64,000 nucleotides of DNA. Source: Streptomyces qinzhouensis (GTDB lineage Bacteria; Actinomycetota; Actinomycetes; Streptomycetales; Streptomycetaceae). The stretch is from assembly GCF_007856155.1 (NCBI RefSeq), contig NZ_CP042266.1, forward strand, positions 5,022,001-5,086,000. Direction: 5' to 3'. Below the pieces are notes generated by a model that ran no database searches, had not been told where the DNA came from, and worked only from the letters and a program-made list of their open reading frames with translations. Positions 56,641 to 64,000 of this stretch are shown piece by piece; positions within the stretch are counted from its first letter, which is position 1; the number at the start of each line of letters is the position of its first letter. The translations under genes and the position numbers were made by a program.

Positions 56641-58067
56641 CGGTCGTCCTCCGAAAGGGGGGTCGCGGGGGGTGTGGTCGTACCGGCGCCGGGGCCGGTG
56701 TGCTGTTCCTGGCCGGTCACCGCGCGCCGGAAGGCGCCGAAGCGGGCGCCGGCGCCCGCGGACTGCGGGCGGGCCGTGCCGCCGTCGTCGCGCGGTGCCG
56801 CGGAGCTGGGCAGTCCGTCGGGATGGGTGGCGGCCAGGGTTCTGCCGCGCCGCCGCTTGGGCAGCTCGGCCACGGGCGCCGTCCCGGCGCCGGGGTCGAT
56901 GCCCAAGGCGGCCGGGGTGAAGTCGTGGTCCGCCCGGGTCCGCTGTCCGGTCCGCTGCCCCGGAAGGGAACCGAGTCCGGCGGAGCCGCCGTTGGCGGCC
57001 GTGGTGGTACGGGTCGCCGCCGCGCCGCGCCGCATTCCCGCCGGTATCTGCGGCTCGTCCGGACGGCTGCGGGTGACCAGCTCCTGGGGGATCATCACGA
57101 CCACCCCGGTGCCGCCGATGGCCGAGGGCCGGAACGAGACCGTCAGCCCGTGCTTCCGGGCGAGGCGGCCCACGACGGCGAGGCCGAGACGGGTACCGGT
57201 GAGCGTGGACAGGTCGCCGGACTCGCCGGAGACCGCCCGCTCGGCCCGGCGCAGCGCCGTCTCGCCCATCACCAGACCGCTGTCCTCGACGGTGATCACG
57301 GCCCCGGCCGGGACCTCGGCGACATAGCCGTGGACATCGGTGGTGGGCGGGGAGAAGTTGCAGGCGTTGTCGAGGAGTTCGGCCAGGACGTGCATCACGC
57401 CCTCGGCCGCGTGGCCCGCGACAGCGATGTCAGCGACCGAACGGATCCGGACGCGCTGATAGCCCGCGACCCGGCCCATGGCGCCCCGCAGGATCGACTC
57501 CATGGGGATGGGCTTGGCCCAGCGCCGCCCGGAGCGGGCGCCGCTGAGCACGGCGATGCTGTCGGCGAGCCGGCCCGCCTGGGCGGTGCGGTGGTCGAGG
57601 TGGAGCAGATCGGCGAGGACGTCCTCGTCGTCGTGGCGGTGCTCCATCTCGCGGAGGTCGGCGAGCATGCCGGTGGTCATGGCCTGCATCCGGCCCGCCG
57701 CGTTGGCGCAGGCGGCCATGGCCGCGGCGCGCCGCTTCTCACCGAGTCCGGCCTCCCCGACGGCGGCGATCCGGCGCCGTTCGCTGCGCTCCGCCTCGTC
57801 GGCGATCTGCCGGAGCACCCGCTGGTAGGCGGGGTTCTCCGGCGCGGGTACGGCGGCGAGCGCCGCGCCCGCCCGGGAACCCTGGCGGATCGCGGTCATC
57901 AAGGCGGGCACCGCCTGGTCGGCGAAGCGGTCGGCGGCCGTCGCGAGATCGGCGGCCCGGGCGCCGGCGCGAAGGGCCCGGTTGCGGTACACGAGTGCCA
58001 CCGTGACAGCGGTCATGAGTAAAAGGGCGGCAACGACGATGACGCCGCCTGCGCCGGACAAGGCCAT
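56637..58067 (-). CDS. cvnA: Conservon sensor kinase-like protein CvnA
   Basis: 476-residue histidine-kinase-like membrane protein. One N-terminal helix (about 8-28) is followed by a helical region (about 60-200) without a clear phospho-accepting H-box. The GHKL ATPase domain has VLAELLDNACNFSPP (N-box), ITVEDSGLVMG (G1) and GTRLGLAVVGRLARKHGLTVSF (G2), and there is a long Pro/Ala/Arg-rich tail (about 370-476). The lack of a large extracellular sensor fits the conservon type with a short N-terminus. ATG 58067 follows GAGGAGCAG. First gene of the six-gene cvn-P450 operon. Confidence 0.93.
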   Translation of the reverse strand: MALSGAGGVIVVAALLLMTAVTVALVYRNRALRAGARAADLATAADRFADQAVPALMTAIRQGSRAGAALAAVPAPENPAYQRVLRQIADEAERSERRRIAAVGEAGLGEKRRAAAMAACANAAGRMQAMTTGMLADLREMEHRHDDEDVLADLLHLDHRTAQAGRLADSIAVLSGARSGRRWAKPIPMESILRGAMGRVAGYQRVRIRSVADIAVAGHAAEGVMHVLAELLDNACNFSPPTTDVHGYVAEVPAGAVITVEDSGLVMGETALRRAERAVSGESGDLSTLTGTRLGLAVVGRLARKHGLTVSFRPSAIGGTGVVVMIPQELVTRSRPDEPQIPAGMRRGAAATRTTTAANGGSAGLGSLPGQRTGQRTRADHDFTPAALGIDPGAGTAPVAELPKRRRGRTLAATHPDGLPSSAAPRDDGGTARPQSAGAGARFGAFRRAVTGQEQHTGPGAGTTTPPATPLSEDDR

Positions 58068-58543
58068 CAACTGCTCCTCGTGCACAGCAGACCTGTGCGA
58101 AGTGGTCAACTCCGGGGACCCTATAGAACAGTTGACGGGTTCACCACCGGTGACGGTCGCCAAACTCCGTCATGGACGCTCGGAGAAAGGCGACACGCGG
58201 GCGTGGTGGATAAAATTCCGGCCAGTTTTTGGCAGGGCGGGAGGGGTGCGGAGCGGGGTTTCCGGGGGCTTCGGGACCGTCGGCGGCGCGATACCGCCGT
58301 GCGGCGGGCTTCCGGTGGTGAAGGAAGGCGCACGGGGAGGCGCGGTACGGGCCGTACGCGGGCGCCCGTACGCGTACGAGGGCGCGCGACGGCCATCGCC
58401 GCGCGCCCTCGCAGGCGAAGTTCCGTCCCGCGCCGGGCGCCCTGTGGGCGGGATCCGGCGCGGGGGCCGGGACCTTTTCCGCGAGCCGGTACGGGCCCGG
58501 CTCCGGCGGCCGGGTCCGTACCGGTGACCCGGTCACTCCGGGC
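58068..58543. other. Intergenic gap with a hairpin
   Basis: About 475 bases without a gene, upstream of cvnA and downstream of the carboxypeptidase gene. Positions 58378-58410 form an 11-bp GC stem (GAGGGCGCGCG with CGCGCGCCCTC) that may terminate the carboxypeptidase transcript. The part next to cvnA should hold its promoter; no known operator is visible. Confidence 0.45.
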
Positions 58544-59896
58544 TCAGCAGTACTGGGCCTCCTTGCCTATGGAGCGGTACATGCAGTCCGAGTTCTCGAT
58601 CAGTTGCAGTACGGCGTCCCGGTTGCGGCTGGTCTCCCGCTCGATGACCTCGTCCGGCGGGTAGAAACCACCGCCCGAAGCGTTCCGCGGGAACAGTTCG
58701 AAGGTGTAGCCGAAGATCCGCTGATTGCCCCAGAGCCAGTCGTCGATCGACCCGTCCGTGATGTAGAGGTCGCTGGACTGCTGCGGGGTGAAGCCGTTGC
58801 TGGCGGCCATCTTCTGGCCGACGGCCGCGAAGGCGTTGCGGTCGTCCTGGGTCATGCCGGGACCGGTGTCGGCGTAGGTGTAGCCGTACGGCCAGAGCAC
58901 CAGCTCGCTGTAGGTGTGGAAGTCGATACCGGTCTTGATCTGCTGCACCCCGCCGACGACCCGGCTGCGGACGAAGTCGGCGATGACCTTCACCTCGGGC
59001 GCGGACTCGGCGGCCCGGCCGCGGTAGGTCTCGGAGGAGGGCGTGGGGGAGGAGCCGTTGCAGCAGCCCCAGCGGTAGTCCCAGTTGCGGTTGAGGTCGG
59101 TGCCGACGGCCGTGGAACCGGCGTTGGGCTGCCGGTTCTTGCGCCACATGCGGTAGCTGCCGGTGGCGATGTCGTACTCGCTGCCGTCGGGGTTGATGCT
59201 CGGGACGACCCAGATCTCCCGGCCGTTGACGGCATTGGTGATCCGGGAGTCGGTGCCGTAGTCCTCGGCGAACTCGCGGAGCAGATACAGCGCCATCTCG
59301 ACGGTGAGGTGCTCGCGCGCGTGCTGCTGGGAGGTGAACAGCACCTCGGGCTCGTTCTCGTCGGTGTTCACATTGTCGCTGATCTTGATGGCGACGATGT
59401 CCCGGCCCTGGTAGGTCCGGCCGATCACCCGCTTGCTCATGATGTTCGGATTGGCGGCGACGCGCTGGTCGATGGCCGCCGTCATCTCCGCGTAGTTGTG
59501 GAAGCGGGAGTCGGCGGGCGGGAAGTCGAGGGCCCGGACGTCGGCCCCGGCGGCCGCCCGGGCGCCGGGCCCGGGCAGTGCGGTCAGCCCGTACCCGAGC
59601 GCGCGCAGTCTCTTCGCCTGGGCCGGGGTGGCGCTGACGACGACTGCGCGGGCGTCGACCTCGTCGATCGCGACGCCCGTGGCGGCGAGCGCCGTACGCG
59701 CCGCCGCGCCGGTGACGTTCGCGACCTGGTACTGGGTGATGGTCTCCGCCGCTGCCGCGGCGGCCGCCGCCTTGTCGGCCTTGGGGTCGGGTGGTGCGGC
59801 GCTCGCGGTGAAGGGCGCGGTCAGCGCGATGGCCAGCAGGGCGGTGACCGCGGCGTTCCGTCTGCCACGGCCGCTGCCGCGAATGCGTAGGCGCAT
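58544..59896 (-). CDS. Secreted M14 zinc carboxypeptidase
   Basis: 450-residue secreted metallocarboxypeptidase. Signal peptide about 1-33 (TASA), a propeptide to about 125 ([27 protein letters not shown]), then the M14 domain. Zinc ligands are in [20 protein letters not shown] (His and Glu of HxxE) and [17 protein letters not shown] (third ligand His); the catalytic Glu is in [18 protein letters not shown] and [14 protein letters not shown] form the substrate pocket. It resembles the T-type zinc carboxypeptidases of Streptomyces. CAGGAG precedes ATG 59896. It probably degrades peptides outside the cell. Confidence 0.93.
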   Translation of the reverse strand: MRLRIRGSGRGRRNAAVTALLAIALTAPFTASAAPPDPKADKAAAAAAAAETITQYQVANVTGAAARTALAATGVAIDEVDARAVVVSATPAQAKRLRALGYGLTALPGPGARAAAGADVRALDFPPADSRFHNYAEMTAAIDQRVAANPNIMSKRVIGRTYQGRDIVAIKISDNVNTDENEPEVLFTSQQHAREHLTVEMALYLLREFAEDYGTDSRITNAVNGREIWVVPSINPDGSEYDIATGSYRMWRKNRQPNAGSTAVGTDLNRNWDYRWGCCNGSSPTPSSETYRGRAAESAPEVKVIADFVRSRVVGGVQQIKTGIDFHTYSELVLWPYGYTYADTGPGMTQDDRNAFAAVGQKMAASNGFTPQQSSDLYITDGSIDDWLWGNQRIFGYTFELFPRNASGGGFYPPDEVIERETSRNRDAVLQLIENSDCMYRSIGKEAQYC

Positions 59897-60209
59897 GCTG
59901 TCTCCTGGAAGGTGGGGGTGGAACAGGTATGCGACGCCGGTGTGCTGTGCGTGGGCACATGGTGAGCCTGTGACATGGCCAGGTCAAGATGGCGTCGGGG
60001 GAGAGGGCCGGAGACGGCGGTACGCGGGGGCCCGGGCCCGGTGCGGGCGGCCCTGGCCCGGAACGCGCGACAGCGCCACCGGGACAGGTCGGTGGCGCTG
60101 CCGCTGGTGTCGTACGACCTTCGGCGTGGGGTGGACGGTCCGTACGACTGGTCGGGCGGTTTACGGAAGGACAGGTGTTGCCGCGGCGCGGGTTACTGCG
60201 GCGCGGGTG
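59897..60209. other. Promoter region of the carboxypeptidase gene
   Basis: About 310 bases without a gene, between two minus-strand genes. GTCGTACGAC at 60109-60118 and GTCCGTACGAC at 60138-60148 are similar short palindromes 29 bases apart and could be repeated operator sites. No chitinase terminator is obvious. Confidence 0.35.
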
Positions 60210-61904
60210 TTACGGAAGGGCGTCGACATGCGGTCCGACGACGCTGGACCAGGCGTTGCCGGCCGTGGCGTCCCAGTTGATGGACCAGGTCATGGCGCCG
60301 CGCAGGGCCGGCCAGGGGGTGGTCGGCCGGTAGGTGCCGCAGCTGGTGCCCCGGGTGAGGCAGTCGAGCGCCGCGGTCACCGTGGACGGGGAGACATAGC
60401 CGCCGCCCGCGCCGCGCGGGGAGGCCGGGACTCCGATGCCGACCTGCGACGGGTCGAGGCCGCCCTGGAGCTGGATGCAGGCGAGCGCGGTGAGGAAGTC
60501 CACCGAGCCCTGGGAGTAGACCCGGCCGTCACAGCCGAGCATGGCACCGCTGTTGTAGTACTGGGTGTTGACGACCGTGAGGATGTCCTTGACCGCCAGC
60601 GCCAGCTTGAAGTACTCGGTGCCGGTCGACTGCATGTCGATGGTCTGCGGGGCCATCGTCAGGACCATCTGCGGGCCCGCCTTGGCGGAGAGCTGGCGGA
60701 GCGCCTTGGTGAGATAGGTCGAGTTGATGCCGTGCTCGAGGTCGATGTCGATGCCGTTGAAGCCGTACTCCTGGAACAGCGCGTAGGCGCTGTTGGCGAA
60801 GGCGGTCGCGGAGGCGTCGCTGTTGATGGTGACGTTGCCCAGTTCACCGCCGACGGAGATGATGACCGACTTGCCCGCGGCCCGCTTGGCCGCGATGTCC
60901 GACTTGAACTCGGCGACATTGGCGTAGCCGAGCGCCGAACTGAGGTTGAAGGTCAGCTGGCCGGGTGTGGTGGTGGAGTCGGCGAAGGCAACCGCGATGA
61001 TGTCGTACTGCGGGCTGACATCGCGCAGCTTCTGCACCGTCGCGCCGTTGTTGAAGTTCTGCCAGTAGCCGGTCACCGCGTGCCGGGGCACCGGCGTCAC
61101 GATGTCTTCGAGCCGGGTGCGGACCGAGACCGGCGGGGCCGAGGCGGCCGACTCGCCCGCGGCGTTGGCCGCCGAGACGGTGAAGTTGTAGAGGGTGTTG
61201 GGGGTCAGTCCGGTGATGGTCGCCGAGGTGGTGGTGACCGTCTGGACCTTCGTCCCGTCCCGGTAGACGTGGTACTGGGTGGCGCCGGGGGAGGCGTTCC
61301 AGTTCAGCGGGACCGTGGTGGTGGTCGGCGCGCCCGCGGCGAGCCCGGCCGGGACCGGCGGAACGACCGGGGGCTCCTCGCTGCCACCGCCGCCGTCGGG
61401 GCCGAAGACGCTGAGGTCGTCGACGAAGTAGGCGGACTGGCCGTACCAGCCGTGGGTGTAGACGGTCACCGAGGTGGTGGAGGCGCCGGTACGGAAGGTG
61501 GTGGAGAGCTGGTTCCATCCCGTTCCGCCGGGCGACCAGGTGGAGACATCGGTGGTGCCGGTGCCGGTGGCGCCCAGATAGACGAAACTCCCCTGGACAT
61601 GGGCGCTCAGGGTGTACGTCGAGTTGGGCTTGACCGCGACGGACTGGCTGCAGCGGGCGAGGTCCGTGCCCGCCGGGGTGCCCTTGAGGGCGGCGGCGCC
61701 GGTACGGACCGGGGTGGAGGTGGTCGCGCCGTTGCCACCGGTACAGCTCCAGTTGGCAAGACCGGCCTCGAAGCCGGGGTTCTTGGCGTTGTTGATGTCG
61801 GCGGCCTGCGCCGGGCCCGCGGTGCCGAGGACGGTGAGACCGGCGCCGACGGCCAGCGCCAGGGTCGCTCCGAGCCATCGCCGCGGACGTCTGGTGGATA
61901 CCAC
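60210..61904 (-). CDS. Secreted GH18 chitinase with CBM and FnIII domains
   Basis: 564-residue modular chitinase. Signal peptide about 1-34 (AQA), an N-terminal carbohydrate-binding module of the CBM4/9-like type (about 36-170: KNPGFEAGLANWSCTGG ... YFVDDLSVFG), a fibronectin type III domain (about 185-265: PLNWNASPGATQYHVYRDG), then GH18 (about 275-560). The catalytic motif is FNGIDIDLEHG with acid Glu390; the usual first Asp of DxxDxDxE is Asn here. QYYNSGAMLGCDGR and GAMTWSINWDA are typical ends of GH18. GTG 61904 follows GGAGGCAG. A dre-like site lies in its promoter, so induction by chitin breakdown products through DasR is expected. Confidence 0.93.
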   Translation of the reverse strand: MVSTRRPRRWLGATLALAVGAGLTVLGTAGPAQAADINNAKNPGFEAGLANWSCTGGNGATTSTPVRTGAAALKGTPAGTDLARCSQSVAVKPNSTYTLSAHVQGSFVYLGATGTGTTDVSTWSPGGTGWNQLSTTFRTGASTTSVTVYTHGWYGQSAYFVDDLSVFGPDGGGGSEEPPVVPPVPAGLAAGAPTTTTVPLNWNASPGATQYHVYRDGTKVQTVTTTSATITGLTPNTLYNFTVSAANAAGESAASAPPVSVRTRLEDIVTPVPRHAVTGYWQNFNNGATVQKLRDVSPQYDIIAVAFADSTTTPGQLTFNLSSALGYANVAEFKSDIAAKRAAGKSVIISVGGELGNVTINSDASATAFANSAYALFQEYGFNGIDIDLEHGINSTYLTKALRQLSAKAGPQMVLTMAPQTIDMQSTGTEYFKLALAVKDILTVVNTQYYNSGAMLGCDGRVYSQGSVDFLTALACIQLQGGLDPSQVGIGVPASPRGAGGGYVSPSTVTAALDCLTRGTSCGTYRPTTPWPALRGAMTWSINWDATAGNAWSSVVGPHVDALP

Positions 61905-62145
61905 GTACTGCCTCCGGAAGGTGTGGGGGTGGAGGTACTTGGACGGTGCGTGGGGTGGGGGGATCCGAGGTACAGGTGAACCGGGAGAAGCAAGAAAGAG
62001 CCGGGAAGAGCCGTGCGGAACCAGGGAGGAACGCGAGCTGAACCGGTCGGGCGCCGGGAGGGACCCGGAGCGAACGGGTCGGGCAGTGAACTCAGCAGGA
62101 ACGGTGGTGCCGCTGTGCGGGCGGCGAATCCGCCGTTGGCGTAAA

Positions 62146-62161
62146 ACTGGTCCAGACCAAT
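62146..62161. promoter_or_regulatory. dre site (DasR operator) of the chitinase promoter
   Basis: ACTGGTCCAGACCAAT matches the DasR-responsive element consensus (ACTGGTCTAGACCACT) at nearly all positions, and also the TGGTCCAGACC direct-repeat element known from Streptomyces chitinase promoters. A second weaker dyad, GAGGT-tgtcaag-ACCTC, lies at 62162-62178 and contains TTGACA on the minus strand as a possible -35. The site is about 240 bases before the chitinase start. Confidence 0.8.
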
Positions 62162-62178
62162 GAGGTTGTCAAGACCTC

Positions 62179-62575
62179 TGTCAGCGATTCACCGATCCCG
62201 GCCCCCGGGCCCGCTCACCGCGCGACCGGCCGGGTCCCGTCCCGTCGGGGGCGATTTTCGGCCGAATTTGCGACGGGCGGCCGAGGTCGGGGCCGAACGG
62301 CCCTTGCGCCGCCGCGCTCCGGCTGCCGTCGCCCGGTGTCCGGGCCCGCCGGGCGACCGGGGCCCCGATCAGGGCCGGAGCCGGTGGATCGGTACCGCAA
62401 TACCGCCTTTCGTACGGCTGTGTCCTGAGCGGAGCGTGCTCAGGGCGGGGCGGTGAGTTCCGGCGGGGTGTTCTCTGGCCCCCACCTCGTGGCTAAAGTG
62501 CTGATGCAGGAGCAGCAGGCAGTACGGAACCGCGGTCACGGACCCCCGTCGACCGTTGTCGAACGGGGAACCAGC
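62179..62575. other. Divergent intergenic region
   Basis: About 400 bases without a clear gene between the chitinase promoter and the pilus-cluster gene. A weak frame continues upstream of 62576 to 62453, but its residues look non-coding. GCCGGGGCC-rich stretches and no obvious operators. Confidence 0.35.
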
Positions 62576-63490
62576 GTGCCGACCGCAATAGCTGTCACCA
62601 GCGCAGATCTGGTGCTACCGCCCATGGACGCGCATACGCCGACGGCGGCGCCGCTCCCGTCCCCCGACGAGGCCCCGCTCGACGACGCCATCCGCGCGGC
62701 CGGATTACTTCTGGAGCAGTACGGCCATGTCGTCGTGGCGTACCCCGCCTCGCTCCCGGTCGCCCAGGAACGCCGGCTGTACACCGTCCGGTCCGTTCTG
62801 GAGAGCCAGCGGCTCGCCCTGGTCAAACTGGAACTCCCGCCGCTCGGCGTCGCCGTGCTCGTCCGTCAGCTGCGCCAGCTGTCGATCTGCGACTTCGGCC
62901 CCGGAGTCATCGCCTCCGCCGCCCGGCTGCTCTCCCACTACGTCTACGCCGGGGCGCTGCTGCACTCCGTGGCCAAACTCGACCGGGTCCCCGTCGGCCT
63001 GAAATCGCATGCCAAATCCTGGGTGCCCGGGGCCCAGTTCGCCGTCCTGGCCAGTCCCGCGCCCGAGCTGATCAGGATCGGCTCGGGCGACCGGTCCGCC
63101 GCGCCCCTGCTCACCGGCCCCGACTTCGCCACCCGGCTGGTGATCGCCCGGGGCCAGGCCCAACCCGACTGGGTCACCGGCACCCTGGCGCCCCACTGGC
63201 AGGCCCAGGGCGTCGACGAGGTCCCGCTGCCCGCCGCGTCACCCGGGTGGTGGGGCACCCCCAAACTGGTCGAGTTCGCCGCCTTCCTGCCCGATATCGC
63301 GATCCTGTACCAGCTCGTCTCCTCCGTCCGGCGGGAGGCGTGCTCCTGGTGCGGTATCGAACTCATCGGCGACCTCTGCGGATTCTGCGCCGCCCCCGTC
63401 GTGCCGGGCGGGCCCGGCGGACCGCACCAAGCCGATCAGAGTCGGATCCTTCCTTCCGGTGTCCTGGGCCATGGAACACCGGCGGGCTGA
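62576..63490 (+). CDS. Hypothetical protein ahead of the Tad pilus genes
   Basis: 304-residue protein of unknown function. The first 50 residues are Pro/Ala-rich; the core (about 40-270) has DDAIRAAGLLLEQYGHVVVAYPASLPVAQERRLYTVRSVLESQRLALVKLELPPLGVAVLVRQLRQLS and SHYVYAGALLHSVAKLDRVPVGLKSHAKSWVPGAQFAVLASPAPELIRIG. A zinc-ribbon-like end CSWCGIELIGDLCGFC is at about 262-277. No signal peptide. Start GTG 62576 is preferred (GGGGAA upstream); ATG 62504 or 62624 are alternatives. It precedes cpaB, so it may be a regulator or assembly factor of the pilus locus. Confidence 0.72.
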   Translation: MPTAIAVTSADLVLPPMDAHTPTAAPLPSPDEAPLDDAIRAAGLLLEQYGHVVVAYPASLPVAQERRLYTVRSVLESQRLALVKLELPPLGVAVLVRQLRQLSICDFGPGVIASAARLLSHYVYAGALLHSVAKLDRVPVGLKSHAKSWVPGAQFAVLASPAPELIRIGSGDRSAAPLLTGPDFATRLVIARGQAQPDWVTGTLAPHWQAQGVDEVPLPAASPGWWGTPKLVEFAAFLPDIAILYQLVSSVRREACSWCGIELIGDLCGFCAAPVVPGGPGGPHQADQSRILPSGVLGHGTPAG

Positions 63491-63652
63491 CCGCGTACGC
63501 CTGCCCGGAGCGGGACCGTCCGCGCCCGGCACCGGCGCCCTCCGGCCCGCCGGGCGCCCGCCCGCCGCGGCCCCCGGCCCGTTCCGCGAGCCCCACTCCG
63601 CCCCGCTGCCGCCCTTTCTGCCGTCCTTCCTGCGAACGAGGTTCCCCAGACC

Positions 63653-64000
63653 ATGAATTCACGCCAACGCCGAGGCGTCATCCTGCTCACGATCTCGGTC
63701 CTCTGCGCCCTGGCGGCCTTTGCCGGTGTGATCGCCGTGATCGGCGACGTGAATTCCAAGGTCGGCCCCGAGGTGACCGCGTACCGGGTGAAAACCGAGG
63801 TCGCGCCCTATACCGCGCTCCGCCCCGACCAGTTCGAGAAGACCAGCATCCCCGAGCGCTGGCTGTCGGACAGCGCCGTCACCGATCTCGACGGCATCAG
63901 CGGCCGGATCGCCGTCACCACCCTGCGCAAGGGCTCCCTCCTCCAGACGGACATGATCGTCAAGCGGCCGGCGTTGGCGCCCGGCGAACAGGAGATCGCG
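63653..64000 (+). CDS. cpaB: Flp pilus assembly protein CpaB (partial)
   Basis: The first 116 codons of a CpaB/RcpC-type protein, cut by the end of the window. MNSRQRRGVILLTISVLCALAAFAGVIAVIGDVNSKVG gives a single N-terminal membrane helix; EVTAYRVKTEVAPYTALRPDQFEKTSIPERWLSD is the SAF domain, followed by GRIAVTTLRKGSLLQTDMI. CpaB assists Flp/Tad pilus or secretion across the envelope. It opens what is probably a tad cluster (cpaE/F, tadB/C, tadE) to the right. The start ATG 63653 follows GAACGAGG weakly. Confidence 0.88.
   Translation, partial: MNSRQRRGVILLTISVLCALAAFAGVIAVIGDVNSKVGPEVTAYRVKTEVAPYTALRPDQFEKTSIPERWLSDSAVTDLDGISGRIAVTTLRKGSLLQTDMIVKRPALAPGEQEIA

Noticed and set aside
56565..58022. 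485-codon plus-strand frame opposite cvnA
   Set aside because: Antisense shadow; cvnA has all expected kinase motifs and conservon neighbours.
59496..61979. 827-codon plus-strand frame opposite carboxypeptidase and chitinase
   Set aside because: Antisense shadow crossing two unrelated secreted enzymes and their promoter.

Overview
The window is a high-GC actinobacterial chromosome segment, almost certainly Streptomyces. The evidence is extreme third-position GC, rodlin and short chaplins, a melC1-melC2 tyrosinase pair, a cvnABCD conservon with two cytochromes P450, a DasR-type dre site before a chitinase, and many XRE regulators paired with DUF6879-, DUF5753- or TPR-type partners. No rRNA, tRNA, CRISPR array or complete insertion sequence was seen.

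Region 1 (0.4-24.3 kb) is a surface and envelope block. A rodlin, a chaplin and a small secreted protein lead into a tightly overlapping exopolysaccharide operon (3.3-13.7 kb). The operon encodes a GT4 glycosyltransferase, a polyprenyl-phosphate sugar-1-phosphate transferase, an O-antigen-ligase/Wzy-type membrane protein, a MurJ/MVIN-type flippase, a NodB deacetylase, a second GT4, a Wzz-like protein and a BioF2-type acyltransferase. It is preceded by a DUF3344-like exported protein. A secreted GH26-like hydrolase, an ATP-grasp enzyme and an FAD oxidoreductase follow. Then come small secreted or lipid-anchored proteins, a P450, the tyrosinase pair and a second chaplin. Two operon proteins carry unusual in-frame insertions: an interspersed-repeat-like element in the flippase and a 49-residue tandem repeat in the second glycosyltransferase.

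Region 2 (24.3-31.8 kb) looks like a D-amino-acid / N-acyl-D-amino-acid catabolic locus. A D-aminoacylase and a PLP-type D-amino-acid deaminase diverge from a PfkB sugar kinase, an IclR regulator and RidA, followed by a GntP-type permease. A palindrome in the divergent promoter is a candidate IclR operator.

Region 3 (31.8-48.6 kb) is accessory and visibly lower in GC in places. An MFS exporter/ArsR-type regulator islet is bracketed by direct repeats of the gntP 3' end. Around it are phosphotransferases, acetyltransferases, XRE modules with small partners, an orphan Imm53 immunity protein and two methyltransferases. Several gene fragments lie among them: a Vat remnant, two broken GNATs, three DUF1877-like pieces, and two genes that lost their 5' ends head to head.

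Region 4 (48.7-64 kb) returns to core-like content. It holds a LysR/M20 peptidase divergon, a beta-lactamase-type hydrolase, a cvnABCD-CYP157-like-CYP154-like operon, a secreted M14 carboxypeptidase, a GH18 chitinase with a dre operator, and the start of a Tad/Flp pilus cluster (cpaB runs off the end).
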